Shown: positions 25,727 to 34,376, numbered from the stretch's first letter. The stretch is 64,000 nucleotides of DNA from Pseudomonas eucalypticola (GCF_013374995.1 NZ_CP056030.1:1396501-1460500); one strand, 5' to 3'. Made by a program: numbers and translations. The notes: a model not told the origin generated them from the letters alone.

Positions 25727-26131
25727 ATGACCACGTACAACTGGGATTTGATCGAACGTTTGCTCCGCGAAGCGCAGAACAGCGCCGGGCACAGCTTCAC
25801 CCCGCGTCCCTATGCAGAGCAGCATGCCGCGCAGAAAGCCGCCGAAGGCGAGGCGCCGGGTGACCTGGACCACCTCAAGGCGGTCGCCGACGAGTATGAA
25901 AAGCTGTTGCTGGACCGAGGCTACATAGCGCCGCGCCCTGAAGATGAAGGCGGCAACGGTGAGAACTTCGTGTTGACGCCCCGCGGTTCGAGCTTGCTGA
26001 GCCTGCTGGACAGCAGCATCCCGGGGCACGAGCACCCGCGCCAGGTGTTGGATGATCAGGAGGATGCGCTGTTGCCGGAAACCTTTGACGAGGTGGCCAG
26101 CAAGGCACAGATCGCAGGCGGCTCGGTGTAA
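25727..26131 (+). CDS. Small protein with a probable winged-helix fold (DUF2513-like)
   Basis: The open frame begins at 25673, but the ATG at 25727, nine bases after GGAGG, is the likely start, giving 134 residues. The N-terminal YNWDLIERLLREAQ helix, central HLKAVADEYEKLLLDRGYI and FVLTPRGSSLLSLLDS resemble the layout of DUF2513-type putative regulators, in which a Leu-Thr-x-x-Gly turn follows a winged helix. The match is by eye and weak. The C-terminal 35 residues are acidic and probably flexible. Confidence 0.55.
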   Translation: MTTYNWDLIERLLREAQNSAGHSFTPRPYAEQHAAQKAAEGEAPGDLDHLKAVADEYEKLLLDRGYIAPRPEDEGGNGENFVLTPRGSSLLSLLDSSIPGHEHPRQVLDDQEDALLPETFDEVASKAQIAGGSV

Positions 26132-26294
26132 CGAGGGCGGTGGCCGGGCATTCGTCGGCTGAAAGATTAAATTCACGGTATATGAGACTTTTTGCCGCAC
26201 TTTGGCCGATGCGCGGGGTGGCAATCAGGACTATGATCAGCTTGAGACGGCGAAACATTGACCCGCCGCTCAGGTTTACCCTAAGGGGGGCTCT

Positions 26295-26417
26295 ATGAAC
26301 CGCACTCTGTACAACTGGCTCCACGACCTCGGTGTTGCCCTGGGCCTGATCCCGCCGCCACTGCAGCCGATTCCGATTCCCACCGAAGACCGCGACCGCC
26401 GCCAGCCTCGCCGCTGA
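26295..26417 (+). CDS. Conserved-looking 40-residue peptide
   Basis: The ATG at 26295 follows a strong purine tract (AAGGGGGG, 26282-26289). It opens a 40-codon frame ending at TGA 26415-26417. The peptide starts MNRTLYNWLHDLGVALGLI, then a proline-rich PPPLQPIPIP segment and a basic tail (DRDRRQPRR). The good ribosome site, isolated position and amphipathic start suggest a real small protein, and I believe similar sequences occur in other Pseudomonas genomes. Function unknown. Confidence 0.55.
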   Translation: MNRTLYNWLHDLGVALGLIPPPLQPIPIPTEDRDRRQPRR

Positions 26418-26475
26418 CCCGGTTTACCTGACCCGCTCGGGGCCCCGGTTCCGAGCGTCGCCCGGTCTTACTGCG

Positions 26476-26724
26476 TCAATGCCTGGTGATCTGCTGCAGG
26501 AACCGCCACAGGTCATTGGCCGTCACGGCCTGCTCCAGCAACTTGTCTTCCTCGCTGGTGAAGGCAGTTAGCCCGTACTCGTCCTCTAAACGAGTAATCA
26601 GTTCCATGATGTCTTTCTTGTCGAGCCCAAGGTCCTCAAGCGCGACATCGTCGTCGAAGTCACCGTCGCCGATGTAGTCGGTGATGAAATTGTGCACGGT
26701 CTTGCGAATACCGAACCGGGGCAT
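26476..26724 (-). CDS. Acyl-carrier-like protein lacking the phosphopantetheine serine
   Basis: The frame opens at 26754, but AGGAG lies seven to eight bases before the ATG at 26724, giving 82 residues. The four-helix ACP pattern is visible: acidic loop DGDFDDDVALEDLGL, helix KKDIMELITRLEDEYGL matching ACP helix II, and a final helix TANDLWRFLQQI. The position that holds the modified serine in the DSL motif is lysine (LDKKD), so 4'-phosphopantetheine cannot be attached there. It is preceded by a second ACP-like gene 10 bp upstream. The pair may be structural or regulatory rather than acyl carriers. Confidence 0.65.
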   Translation of the reverse strand: MPRFGIRKTVHNFITDYIGDGDFDDDVALEDLGLDKKDIMELITRLEDEYGLTAFTSEEDKLLEQAVTANDLWRFLQQITRH

Positions 26725-26734
26725 GGCCGTGCTC

Positions 26735-26962
26735 CTAGGCTGAAGCGCAGTCATGGCGGGTCATTTCCTGAATGATACCGCTCAAGTCATTGATGGTGCT
26801 GACCCTGGGCAGTACACGAGCGGGGTCCAGATGCACCTGGAACACGCGCTCCAGGCGATCGAACAGTTCCAGCAGATCGAGGCAGGGGGCCTCTGTGGCC
26901 TGGGCGGCCAGTTGTCGCTGGATGGTGTGGTGAATCTGCAGCTGGATGTCTGTTCTGTTCAT
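26735..26962 (-). CDS. Second acyl-carrier-like protein, cysteine at the serine position
   Basis: The product has 75 residues with GAGG seven bases before the ATG at 26962. It aligns by eye with ACP helix II and beyond: APCLDLLELFDRLERVF, where the DSL motif of true ACPs reads PCL, so serine is replaced by cysteine. The region ending VSTINDLSGIIQEM matches the last ACP helix. It is the first gene of a two-gene unit with the lysine-containing ACP-like protein. No condensing, ligase or transferase gene is adjacent. Confidence 0.6.
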   Translation of the reverse strand: MNRTDIQLQIHHTIQRQLAAQATEAPCLDLLELFDRLERVFQVHLDPARVLPRVSTINDLSGIIQEMTRHDCASA

Positions 26963-27007
26963 GGCAGCCCTCGAATGCGAGTAAAGCTTAGTTCGGCAAT
27001 TCGTTTG

Positions 27008-27074
27008 CGGCTGTCACGATAACAGCGGTCAATCCTTGTTGGTGACAGCCGCTCCAGGGGACGCGGCTGTTTTT
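27008..27074 (+). terminator. Orphan plus-strand terminator with an overlapping alternative hairpin
   Basis: Hairpin B is ACAGCCGC (27045-27052) with GCGGCTGT (27063-27070), followed by TTTTT (27070-27074): a normal intrinsic terminator reading rightward. Hairpin A is CGGCTGTCAC (27008-27017) with GTGACAGCCG (27042-27051), a perfect 10-bp stem that shares its right arm with hairpin B, so the two exclude each other. Both flanking genes are on the minus strand and have no T-run here in their direction. This suggests an unannotated plus-strand transcript, perhaps a small RNA. Confidence 0.5.
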
Positions 27075-27081
27075 CAAAAGC

Positions 27082-28461
27082 TTATGCCAGTTTTGCCACG
27101 ATTGCCGGGCGGCGTGACAAAAGGCTGACAACCACAAAGCTCACCAGGCCGACCGCGAGGCTGTAATAGATGGGTGTGTTGGCGTCCAGGCCATCCTTGA
27201 ACATGAACACCAGGGCGGTCATGAAACCCAGTGTCATGCTGCAAATTGCCCCAGAGGTCGTCGCACGTTTCCAGAAAATGGCCCCTATCAGCGGAATCAG
27301 CATGCCGCCCACCAGCAGGTTGTACGCCAGGGTCAGGGCGCTGATCACGTCGTTGACCACCAGGGCAATGCCCAGCACTGCCACACCGGTCAGCAGGGTA
27401 AACAGACGGTTGATGCCCAGGCTCGACTGCTTACCGCCCCGCAACTTGGGCAGCAGGTCTTCGGTCAGTACCGTGGAAGCGGCCAGCAGGCCGGCGCTGG
27501 CGGTGGACATCATGGCCGCCAGGGCGGCAGCAATCACCAGGCCGCGCAGGCCGTCAGGCAAGCTGGCTTTGACGATGGCGGCGAAGGCATTGTTGACGTT
27601 GTCGAGGTCCGGCAGTAGCACATGGGCAGCCATGCCGATCAGCGCGCAGGCCAGGCCGTAGAAAATGCAGTAGATACCTGCGGTGGTACCGGCGTACACC
27701 GCCACTTTCTCGCTTTTGGCAGTGAACACCCGTTGCCAGATATCCTGGCCAATGAGGATGCCGAAAAAGTAGATCATGAAGTAGGTGATGATGGTGTCCC
27801 AGCCGATGCTGGTGAAGCTGAAACTGGAGGCCGGCAACTTCGCCACCAGCTCGTCCCAGCCACCCACCCGGTACAGGCAGATGGGCAACAGGATGAACAT
27901 CAGGCCCACGGTCTTGATCACGAACTGGACGATGTCGGTCAGGGTCAGCGACCACATGCCGCCGATGGTCGAGTACACCACCACCACGCCACCGCCCAGC
28001 ACCACCGACAGCCAGAACGGCAGGCCGAACAGCACCTGCAGCACCGTGCCGATGGCCAGTATCGACGTCACGCCGATCATTAAGGCATACGCCAGCATGA
28101 TCACCGCGCTGGCCTGGCGAGCCATGGGGTTGTAGCGCTTTTCCAGAACCTGTGTCACGGTGAAGATTTTCAGTTTCAGCAGCGGTTTGGCCAGGAACAG
28201 GTTGAGGGCGACGATGCCCAGGCCCAGGGCCGCGCACAGCCAGAAACCGGAAATGCCGTGCACGTAGCCCAGGCGCACGGTACCGACAGTGCTCGCGCCG
28301 CCCAGCACGGTGGCGGCCATGGTGCCCATGTACAGCGAAGGGCCCAGGTTGCGGCCGGCCACGAGGTAATCTTCATGGGTTTTTGCCTTGCGCATGCCGT
28401 ACCAGCCGAGCAGCAGCATGCCTGCCGCGTAGATCGCGACAACGAAAATATCCAAAGCCAT
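27082..28461 (-). CDS. Sodium:solute symporter (SSS family)
   Basis: This 459-residue protein has about 13 hydrophobic segments. Early segments DYLVAGRNLGPSLYMGTMAAT and GGASTVGTVRLGY are typical of the SSS (PutP/PanF) family, as is the sodium-site helix SAGLLAASTVLTEDL. It is the last gene of the guanidinobutyrate cluster (NCS1 permease, NTF2-like protein, GbuA). The same order exists in P. aeruginosa (PA1418-PA1422, from memory). It may import a guanidino compound or a breakdown product, but the substrate is not shown. The gap to the upstream permease gene is 54 bp. Confidence 0.87.
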   Translation of the reverse strand: MALDIFVVAIYAAGMLLLGWYGMRKAKTHEDYLVAGRNLGPSLYMGTMAATVLGGASTVGTVRLGYVHGISGFWLCAALGLGIVALNLFLAKPLLKLKIFTVTQVLEKRYNPMARQASAVIMLAYALMIGVTSILAIGTVLQVLFGLPFWLSVVLGGGVVVVYSTIGGMWSLTLTDIVQFVIKTVGLMFILLPICLYRVGGWDELVAKLPASSFSFTSIGWDTIITYFMIYFFGILIGQDIWQRVFTAKSEKVAVYAGTTAGIYCIFYGLACALIGMAAHVLLPDLDNVNNAFAAIVKASLPDGLRGLVIAAALAAMMSTASAGLLAASTVLTEDLLPKLRGGKQSSLGINRLFTLLTGVAVLGIALVVNDVISALTLAYNLLVGGMLIPLIGAIFWKRATTSGAICSMTLGFMTALVFMFKDGLDANTPIYYSLAVGLVSFVVVSLLSRRPAIVAKLA

Positions 28462-28515
28462 GGGGCATCTCTCCAGGTGTTTTTCTTATTGGGGTACTGC
28501 CTGCGGGCGCCGTGA

Positions 28516-30012
28516 TCAGACGGTGGCGCCGTTGGGCACGGCGGTGCTACCGCGCGCACCGTTTGGGCCATACACCGCGGCCGGTTCCGGCACCAGCTTG
28601 AGCAGCACCAGGTACACCACGGCCGCCAGCGCGAGGGTAACCGGCAAGCTGATGTCGATGCCGCCGGCCAGGTTGCCCAGCGGCCCCACGAACTGGCCCG
28701 GCAGGTTGACGAAGCACAAGCCCACCAGCGCGCTGGGAATCCAGGCGCCGAGGCCGCGCCAGTTCCAGCCATGGTGGAACCAGTAGCGTCCGCCTTGTTC
28801 ACCGCGGGTGAACACCTGCAGGTCATCGGGGCAATACCAGCCGCGGCGCATCAGCAGGCCAATCAGCATGATCACCATCCACGGCGTGGTGCAGGTGATG
28901 ATCAGCACCACGAAGGTCGACACGCTCTGAACCAAGTTGAAGGCGAAACGGCCGATGAAGATGAACGCAATGGACATCACGCCGATCAGCAACGTGGCTT
29001 GTACCCGCGACAGCAGCCGTGGGAACACGCTGGACATGTCCAGGCCGGTGCCATACAGCGCAGTGGTGCCGGTGGACATGCCGCCGATGACCGCCAGCAG
29101 GCACACCGGCAGGAAGAACCAACCCGGCGATACCGCCAGCAGGCCGCCCACGTAGTTGTTATTGGCGATGTAGTCCGGCGCCTGGGTGGCGACGATGGTC
29201 GCGGTGGCCAGGCCGAACAGCAAGGGCAGCAGCGTGGCCAGTTGGGCGCAGATGACCGCGCCCATGATCCGCGATCTGGCGGTAGTGCGCGGAATATAGC
29301 GCGACCAGTCACCCAGGAAGGCGCCGAACGAGATCGGGTTGCTCATGGCCACCAGCGATGCGCCGATGAACGCTGCCCAGAAACCGGCCTGGCCGTGGCT
29401 GACACTACCGGCATAGTTGACGTCGAACGCCCCGGCGAATGCGGCGATGCCCGACAGGAACAGGGCGCTGGCGGTCCATACGGCGATCTTGTTGACCCAC
29501 AGCATGAACCGGAAACCATAGATGCATACCGCCAGTACCAGCAGTGCGAACAGGCCATAGGTCAGGCCAAGGCTCAGGTCGGTTTCCGGCAAGCCGATCA
29601 GGCGCTTGGCGCCGCCGACCAGGGCGTCCCCCGAGCTCCACACCGACAGCGAGAAGAAGGCGATGGCGGTGAGCAGCGACAGGAACGAGCCGACGATGCG
29701 CCCGTGCACGCCGAAGTGGGCACCGGAAGACACGGCGTTGTTGGTACCGTTGATGGCACCGAACAACCCCATGGGCGCGAGGATCACCGCGCCCACCAGT
29801 GTGCCTAGCAGAACGGCCACCAGGCCGGCCTGGAAAGACAGGCCGAACAGCACGGGAAAACTCCCCAGCACGGCGGTGGAGAAGGTATTGGCACCGCCGA
29901 AAATCAGGCGGAACAGGTCCAGGGGTTTGGCGTTCCTTTCATGGTCGGGAATCTGTTCGACCCCGAAGGTTTCTATCTGGCTAATCTGGGACGTACTGTT
30001 GTTATTGTTCAT
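28516..30012 (-). CDS. NCS1 family (purine/cytosine permease type) transporter
   Basis: This 498-residue protein has twelve predicted membrane helices. The N-terminal region HERNAKPLDLFRLIFGGANT, followed by MGLFGAINGTNNAVSSGAHFGV, is characteristic of the NCS1 (codB/purine-cytosine permease) family. The N-terminus is unusually rich in Asn and Ser (MNNNNSTSQIS). It lies in the gbu cluster, 49 bp after the NTF2-like gene, and probably brings in a nitrogen-rich substrate for GbuA or a related pathway. Substrate unproven. Confidence 0.87.
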   Translation of the reverse strand: MNNNNSTSQISQIETFGVEQIPDHERNAKPLDLFRLIFGGANTFSTAVLGSFPVLFGLSFQAGLVAVLLGTLVGAVILAPMGLFGAINGTNNAVSSGAHFGVHGRIVGSFLSLLTAIAFFSLSVWSSGDALVGGAKRLIGLPETDLSLGLTYGLFALLVLAVCIYGFRFMLWVNKIAVWTASALFLSGIAAFAGAFDVNYAGSVSHGQAGFWAAFIGASLVAMSNPISFGAFLGDWSRYIPRTTARSRIMGAVICAQLATLLPLLFGLATATIVATQAPDYIANNNYVGGLLAVSPGWFFLPVCLLAVIGGMSTGTTALYGTGLDMSSVFPRLLSRVQATLLIGVMSIAFIFIGRFAFNLVQSVSTFVVLIITCTTPWMVIMLIGLLMRRGWYCPDDLQVFTRGEQGGRYWFHHGWNWRGLGAWIPSALVGLCFVNLPGQFVGPLGNLAGGIDISLPVTLALAAVVYLVLLKLVPEPAAVYGPNGARGSTAVPNGATV

Positions 30013-30061
30013 GATCTGCTCCGATCATTGCGGGCGCCCGTCTATGCGGGCGTCGCGGCGG

Positions 30062-30469
30062 TCAAGGGGAGGGCAGTGTCGTGGGTGCAGCGGATAAGTG
30101 TTCGTGGCAGGCCAGCCAGCGGCCTTCTTGTTGTTGGCGAAACACAATGGTTTCGCGCTCCTGGCTAAAGTACAGCTCCCCTTGCATGCGCAACTGTGTC
30201 GCCACGTCATGCATGAATATCGCCACGTCGCCCTGCAGGCTGACCACGGCGTTGCTCGACCTGCACTCCAGCACCTCGAAGCCATCGTCGCGCCGCCAGC
30301 CATCCCAGACCTCACGGTAGGCGTCGCGGGACAGCAGCGGTTGCTCCAGGGTGTGGAACACAAAGCTGGCATCGGCCGTGAACGCCCCGAAGTAGGCTTC
30401 ACGGTCGTTGCTGGCGAAGGCCGTGACCAGTTCGGCGGCGGCTTGTAATACCTGTTCGCGCGCGTTCAT
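30062..30469 (-). CDS. NTF2-like (SnoaL/SgcJ type) protein
   Basis: The long frame runs to 30565, but the real start is the ATG at 30469, eight bases after GAGG; an ATG at 30475 is too close to that site. The 135-residue product has the cone-shaped NTF2 pattern: helix REQVLQAAAELVTAFASND, then FTADASFVFHTLE, and beta strands VAIFMHDVATQ and ERETIVFRQQQEGRW. Members include ketosteroid isomerases and many proteins of unknown activity. It is located ten bases after gbuA. A role in guanidino compound metabolism is inferred from position only. Confidence 0.75.
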   Translation of the reverse strand: MNAREQVLQAAAELVTAFASNDREAYFGAFTADASFVFHTLEQPLLSRDAYREVWDGWRRDDGFEVLECRSSNAVVSLQGDVAIFMHDVATQLRMQGELYFSQERETIVFRQQQEGRWLACHEHLSAAPTTLPSP

Positions 30470-30479
30470 GGCCATGTCC

Positions 30480-31430
30480 TCAGCGGTGTACCACGCCGGG
30501 CAGCACGCAGAGCATTTCATACAGCAGGTTGGCCCCCAGCAGCGAGGTGTTGCCAGTGGTGTCATAGGGCGGCGAGACTTCTACCAGATCGCAGCCGACC
30601 AGGTCCAGGCCCTGGCAGCCACGCACGATCTCGATGGCCTGGATGGTGGTCAGCCCGCCGATTTCCGGGGTGCCGGTGCCTGGCGCCCAGGCCGGGTCGA
30701 TGCCGTCGATGTCGAAGCTCAGGTACACCGGGCCGTCGCCGACCTTGGCGCGGACTTCCTCCATCAGCGGCGCCAGCGACTTGTGCCAGCATTCTTCGGC
30801 CTGCACCACGCGGAAGCCCTGGTTGCGGCTCCAGTTGAAGTCTTCGGCGGTATAGCCCTGGGCGCGCAGGCCGATCTGCACCACGCGGTCGCAGTCCAGC
30901 AGGCCTTCTTCCACGGCGCGGCGGAAGGTGGTGCCGTGGGCGATCTTCTCGCCGAACATGTGGTCGTTGACGTCGGCGTGGGCGTCGATGTGCACCAGGC
31001 CGACCTTGCCGTGCTTCTTGTGAATGGCACGCAGGATCGGCAAGGTCACGGTGTGGTCGCCGCCCAGGGTCAGCGGGATGACGTTGTGTTCCAGGATCTC
31101 GTCGTAGGCTTCTTCGATGATGCGCACGGCGTCCAGCAGGTTGAAGGTATTGATCGCGACGTCGCCGATGTCGGCCACCGACAGGGAGTCGAAGGGCGCG
31201 GCACCGGTGGCCATGTTGTAGGGGCGGATCATCACCGATTCGGCGCGGATCTCACGCGGGCCGAAGCGGGTGCCGGACCGCAGCGAGGTACCGATGTCCA
31301 GGGGAATACCGACGAAGGCCGCGTCCAGGCCGGCTGCGGTTTGCAGGTGCGGCAGGCGCATCATGGTGGCGATGCCGCCGAAACGCGGCATTTCGTTACC
31401 GCCCAGTGGTTGGTGAAGAATCTTGTCCAC
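30480..31430 (-). CDS. gbuA: Guanidinobutyrase (ureohydrolase family)
   Basis: This 316-residue enzyme of the arginase/agmatinase family has manganese ligands in GGDH (His126), VHIDAHAD (Asp149, His151, Asp153) and SFDIDGIDPA (Asp240, Asp242). GbuA hydrolyses 4-guanidinobutyrate to 4-aminobutyrate and urea, the last step of arginine use through the dehydrogenase/decarboxylase routes. The choice of GbuA rather than agmatinase (SpeB) rests on the divergent LysR gene and the two-transporter context, which match the gbu locus of P. aeruginosa. A 24-bp dyad lies between gbuA and the regulator gene. Confidence 0.85.
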   Translation of the reverse strand: MDKILHQPLGGNEMPRFGGIATMMRLPHLQTAAGLDAAFVGIPLDIGTSLRSGTRFGPREIRAESVMIRPYNMATGAAPFDSLSVADIGDVAINTFNLLDAVRIIEEAYDEILEHNVIPLTLGGDHTVTLPILRAIHKKHGKVGLVHIDAHADVNDHMFGEKIAHGTTFRRAVEEGLLDCDRVVQIGLRAQGYTAEDFNWSRNQGFRVVQAEECWHKSLAPLMEEVRAKVGDGPVYLSFDIDGIDPAWAPGTGTPEIGGLTTIQAIEIVRGCQGLDLVGCDLVEVSPPYDTTGNTSLLGANLLYEMLCVLPGVVHR

Positions 31431-31538
31431 GGGTTACCTCATCGTTTGTCTTTTTTCTTGAAGCTCGGTCTGAAGCCGGCACGTTGAGGCGGAGTCTGCA
31501 AAAGGTAGTGCGCTTGAAGAATCGCTACCGAGAAATAC

Positions 31539-31562
31539 TTAGTTCAGATTTTTCTGAACTAA
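31539..31562. promoter_or_regulatory. 24-bp dyad between gbuA and gbuR, candidate GbuR operator
   Basis: TTAGTTCAG (31539-31547) and CTGAACTAA (31554-31562) are perfect 9-bp arms around ATTTTT. The site lies 109-132 bases upstream of gbuA and about 78-101 bases upstream of the regulator start, as expected for a LysR activator controlling the divergent gene and itself. Confidence 0.6.
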
Positions 31563-31585
31563 TGCAGGTACACTCTGTTTGATGC

Positions 31586-31610
31586 GGAACCGGGCGAAGC
31601 TCTGTCCCCC
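31586..31610 (+). repeat. Single REP-like unit before gbuR
   Basis: GGAACCGGGCGAAGCTCTG matches the REP-like core (GACCGGGCGAAGCTCGGG) seen in several other intergenic spots of this window. It lies inside the leader region of gbuR, unlike most copies, which sit between gene ends. Confidence 0.5.
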
Positions 31611-31639
31611 CCTCAGCACCTCAGCCGATGTCAGAGACC

Positions 31640-32533
31640 ATGGCCAACGCACTTCCCGACCTGAAACTGCTGCGTATCTTCGTCAGCGTCGTCCGCCACC
31701 AGGGCTTTGCCAACGCCCAGCAGGAACTGAACCTGTCCACCTCGGCCATCAGTACCTACATGAGCCAGCTCGAGGCTGCCTTGGGTATCGTGCTGTGCCA
31801 CCGCGGCCGTGGCGGTTTCAGCCTGACCAGCAAGGGCGAGCTGTTTCATCAGGAAACCCTGCGCCTGATGGCGGAGATGGAAGGCTTCGAACAGTACGCG
31901 GCGGCCCTCAAGGGCGAGTTGCGCGGCACCCTGAACCTGGGGGTAATCGATTCCACGGTCAGCGACCGGGCGTTGCCGTTTGCCGAGGCCATCGGCGCCT
32001 ACTGCCAGGAACACCCGGCGGTGCACCTGCACCTGTCGGTGTCCAGCCCCTACGAGTTGCAACTGGGTGTGCAGGAAAACCGCCTGGACCTGGCCATCGG
32101 GGCGTTCTCCACGCGCATGAGCGGCCTGGTCTACCAGCCGCTGTACCGCGAGCAGCACTGGCTGTACTGCAGCAACCGCCACCCGTTGTACGCCGAGCGG
32201 CGTATTCCAGAGCAGGTCATTACCCAGCAACGCATGGTCGGCCGCGGCTACTGGAGCCAGGCCGAGCTGGCGCGCCACGGCTTCAAGCACAGCGCGGCGA
32301 CGGTGGAGTCCATGGAGGCCCAACTGATTCTGGTGCTGTCCGGTGCCTACATCGGTTACCTGCCCGAGCATTACGCGCAACCCTGGGCAGACAAAGGCGA
32401 CCTGCGGGTACTGTCCCCGGCGACCTTCGGCTATCAGGCGCCATTCTCCATGATCACCCGCCGGGGCCGCAGCCGTGAACCCTTGATCCAGACGTTCCGC
32501 GACCTGTTGAAAGCGCAGCTCACGCCCGTGTGA
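31640..32533 (+). CDS. gbuR: LysR family regulator of guanidinobutyrate use
   Basis: The frame permits an ATG at 31628; the one at 31640 gives the family N-terminus (MANALPDLKLLRIF) and 297 residues and is preferred, though its ribosome site is weak. The winged helix covers about residues 8-65 (QGFANAQQELNLSTSAIS); the effector domain follows. It is divergent from gbuA, with a strong dyad between them. GbuR of P. aeruginosa activates gbuA in response to 4-guanidinobutyrate; identity here is inferred from synteny and sequence. Confidence 0.8.
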   Translation: MANALPDLKLLRIFVSVVRHQGFANAQQELNLSTSAISTYMSQLEAALGIVLCHRGRGGFSLTSKGELFHQETLRLMAEMEGFEQYAAALKGELRGTLNLGVIDSTVSDRALPFAEAIGAYCQEHPAVHLHLSVSSPYELQLGVQENRLDLAIGAFSTRMSGLVYQPLYREQHWLYCSNRHPLYAERRIPEQVITQQRMVGRGYWSQAELARHGFKHSAATVESMEAQLILVLSGAYIGYLPEHYAQPWADKGDLRVLSPATFGYQAPFSMITRRGRSREPLIQTFRDLLKAQLTPV

Positions 32534-32687
32534 TTATTACGTGTGACGTTTGGCCGCAGCGGCCAAGGGCTATTATTTGTGCGTTTTTTGAAACTTCCCA
32601 CGTCGTAGGGCCCTACGAGTCTGAAACGGTCTGCTACACCTTTCAGGGCTTGATGACCTTTTCATCGACAGCAGGGACCGCCCCGAC

Positions 32688-34253
32688 ATGCGCATGAACT
32701 TGCCCGTTACCTCTACCGAACGTACGTTTTCAAGCGAGCAGCGGCTGATTTCCACCACTGACCTCAACAGCCATATCACCTACTGCAATGATGCCTTCGT
32801 CAGCATCAGTGGTTTCACCTACGAAGAGCTGGTGGGCAAGCCCCACAACCTGGTGCGCCACCCGGACATGCCGGCGTCGGTGTTCGCGCAGATGTGGGAC
32901 ACCATCAAGACCGGCAAGCCGTGGATGGGGATCGTCAAGAATCGCGCCAAGAACGGCGATTTCTATTGGGTGAGCGCCTACGTCACTGCTATCTACGAAA
33001 ATGGCCGCATCAGCGGGTTCGAGTCGGTCAGGTCACTGCCGACTCGCGAACAGATCCGCCGTGCCGAGGCGTTGTACGCGCGCCTGCGGGCGGGCAAGTC
33101 ACCGGTTTCCCCTGGGGTGCGGTTGGGCAAGATGTTCCAGCGCGGCTGGCCTATCCTGGCGGCGGCCGCGGTGTCGGTGCTCAGCCATTTCCTGCTCGAC
33201 GGCTACCTGGCGCTGGCGGTGGTATTGCTGAGTCTGGTGGGGGCCTGGGGCCTGACCGAGCGTCGGCAGGTGCGCGATATCGAGCGCACGCTCGACGAGC
33301 ACCCTAAATCGTTCACCAGCCCGCTGGTGGCCTTGACCTACAGCGATACTCCCGGTGCTCAAGGGCGGCTGGAACTGGCCATGTACAGCGAGCAAGCGCG
33401 GTTGCAGACCGCGCTGACCCGGCTGGTGGACGCGGGCGTCAGCGTGCGGGAGCGCGCTTCCCAGTCTTCCGACCTGTCCGGGGCGCAGGCTGAGCTGCTC
33501 GACCGCCAGCGCAGTGAGACCGACCAGTCGGCTACAGCCATTGCCGAAATGGCCGCGACCATTCAGGAAGTGACGCACAACGTGCAGAACACCGCCGTGG
33601 CCGCTGCCGATGCCGACCAACTGGCACAACAGGGCAGTGCACTGGCCCAGCAAAGCTTGCAGGCCATGGGCCTGATGAGCAGCGCCGTCAGCGAAATCGG
33701 CCAGGCGGTCAATGCCCTGGCGCAGGAAACCCAGTCGATTGGCAGCGTCGCTGATGTGATCACCGCCATCGCCGAGCAGACCAACCTGCTGGCCTTGAAC
33801 GCCGCCATCGAAGCCGCACGCGCAGGCGAGCAGGGCCGTGGTTTCGCCGTGGTAGCCGACGAAGTGCGGTCCCTGGCCATGCGGACTCGAACCTCCACCG
33901 AGCAGATCCATCAGATCATCACCTCGTTGCAATCGGGCGCCACCCGCGCGGTGCAGACGGCCGACCGAGGGCAGCAGATCTCCCAGGAAAGCGTGCAGAG
34001 CGTGGAAGCCGTGCAGACCGCCCTGGTGGGCATCAGCCAGGCGGTCAGCCGCATCACCGGCATGAGCCAGCAGATGGCCACGGCCTCGGAAGAACAAAGC
34101 CACGTGGCCGAAGACATCAACCAGCAGATCACCCGCATCGCCCAGCTCTGCGACCGCAGCGCCAACCAGGCGCGCCAGGGCGCCGAGGTGAGCCAGGAAC
34201 TGGAGCGCATGGCCGAATACCTCCACAGCCTGGCAGAGCGGTTCAGCCGCTGA
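32688..34253 (+). CDS. PAS-containing methyl-accepting chemotaxis protein (Aer type)
   Basis: The product has 521 residues. An N-terminal PAS domain (about 20-115, with [28 protein letters not shown] and [17 protein letters not shown]) precedes two close hydrophobic segments (about 152-188). There is no periplasmic domain. A HAMP-like stretch and a signalling domain with the conserved hairpin ([20 protein letters not shown]) follow. This is the layout of aerotaxis receptors, which sense redox state or oxygen through flavin in the PAS domain. Pseudomonas genomes hold several Aer paralogues, so the exact signal is uncertain. There is no C-terminal CheR-binding pentapeptide. Confidence 0.86.
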   Translation: MRMNLPVTSTERTFSSEQRLISTTDLNSHITYCNDAFVSISGFTYEELVGKPHNLVRHPDMPASVFAQMWDTIKTGKPWMGIVKNRAKNGDFYWVSAYVTAIYENGRISGFESVRSLPTREQIRRAEALYARLRAGKSPVSPGVRLGKMFQRGWPILAAAAVSVLSHFLLDGYLALAVVLLSLVGAWGLTERRQVRDIERTLDEHPKSFTSPLVALTYSDTPGAQGRLELAMYSEQARLQTALTRLVDAGVSVRERASQSSDLSGAQAELLDRQRSETDQSATAIAEMAATIQEVTHNVQNTAVAAADADQLAQQGSALAQQSLQAMGLMSSAVSEIGQAVNALAQETQSIGSVADVITAIAEQTNLLALNAAIEAARAGEQGRGFAVVADEVRSLAMRTRTSTEQIHQIITSLQSGATRAVQTADRGQQISQESVQSVEAVQTALVGISQAVSRITGMSQQMATASEEQSHVAEDINQQITRIAQLCDRSANQARQGAEVSQELERMAEYLHSLAERFSR

Positions 34254-34287
34254 CCTGGCGGCGGAAATGCCTGACGGTCCGCGGCGC

Positions 34288-34376
34288 CTGCTTCCCGAGC
34301 TGGCGCCCGGTCCCACAGGGAATGGCCGCGGGGGCCGCGTGTTTCCTTGTGGGACCGGGCGAAGCTCGGGAACGGG
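34288..34376. repeat. Inverted pair of REP-like units
   Basis: CTGCTTCCCGAGC...CCCGGTCCCACAGGG (34288-34320) faces CTTGTGGGACCGGGCGAAGC...GGGAACGGG (34346-34376). The two units are near inverted complements and should form a large hairpin between the chemoreceptor gene and tapT. They belong to the REP-like family found elsewhere in the window. Confidence 0.75.
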
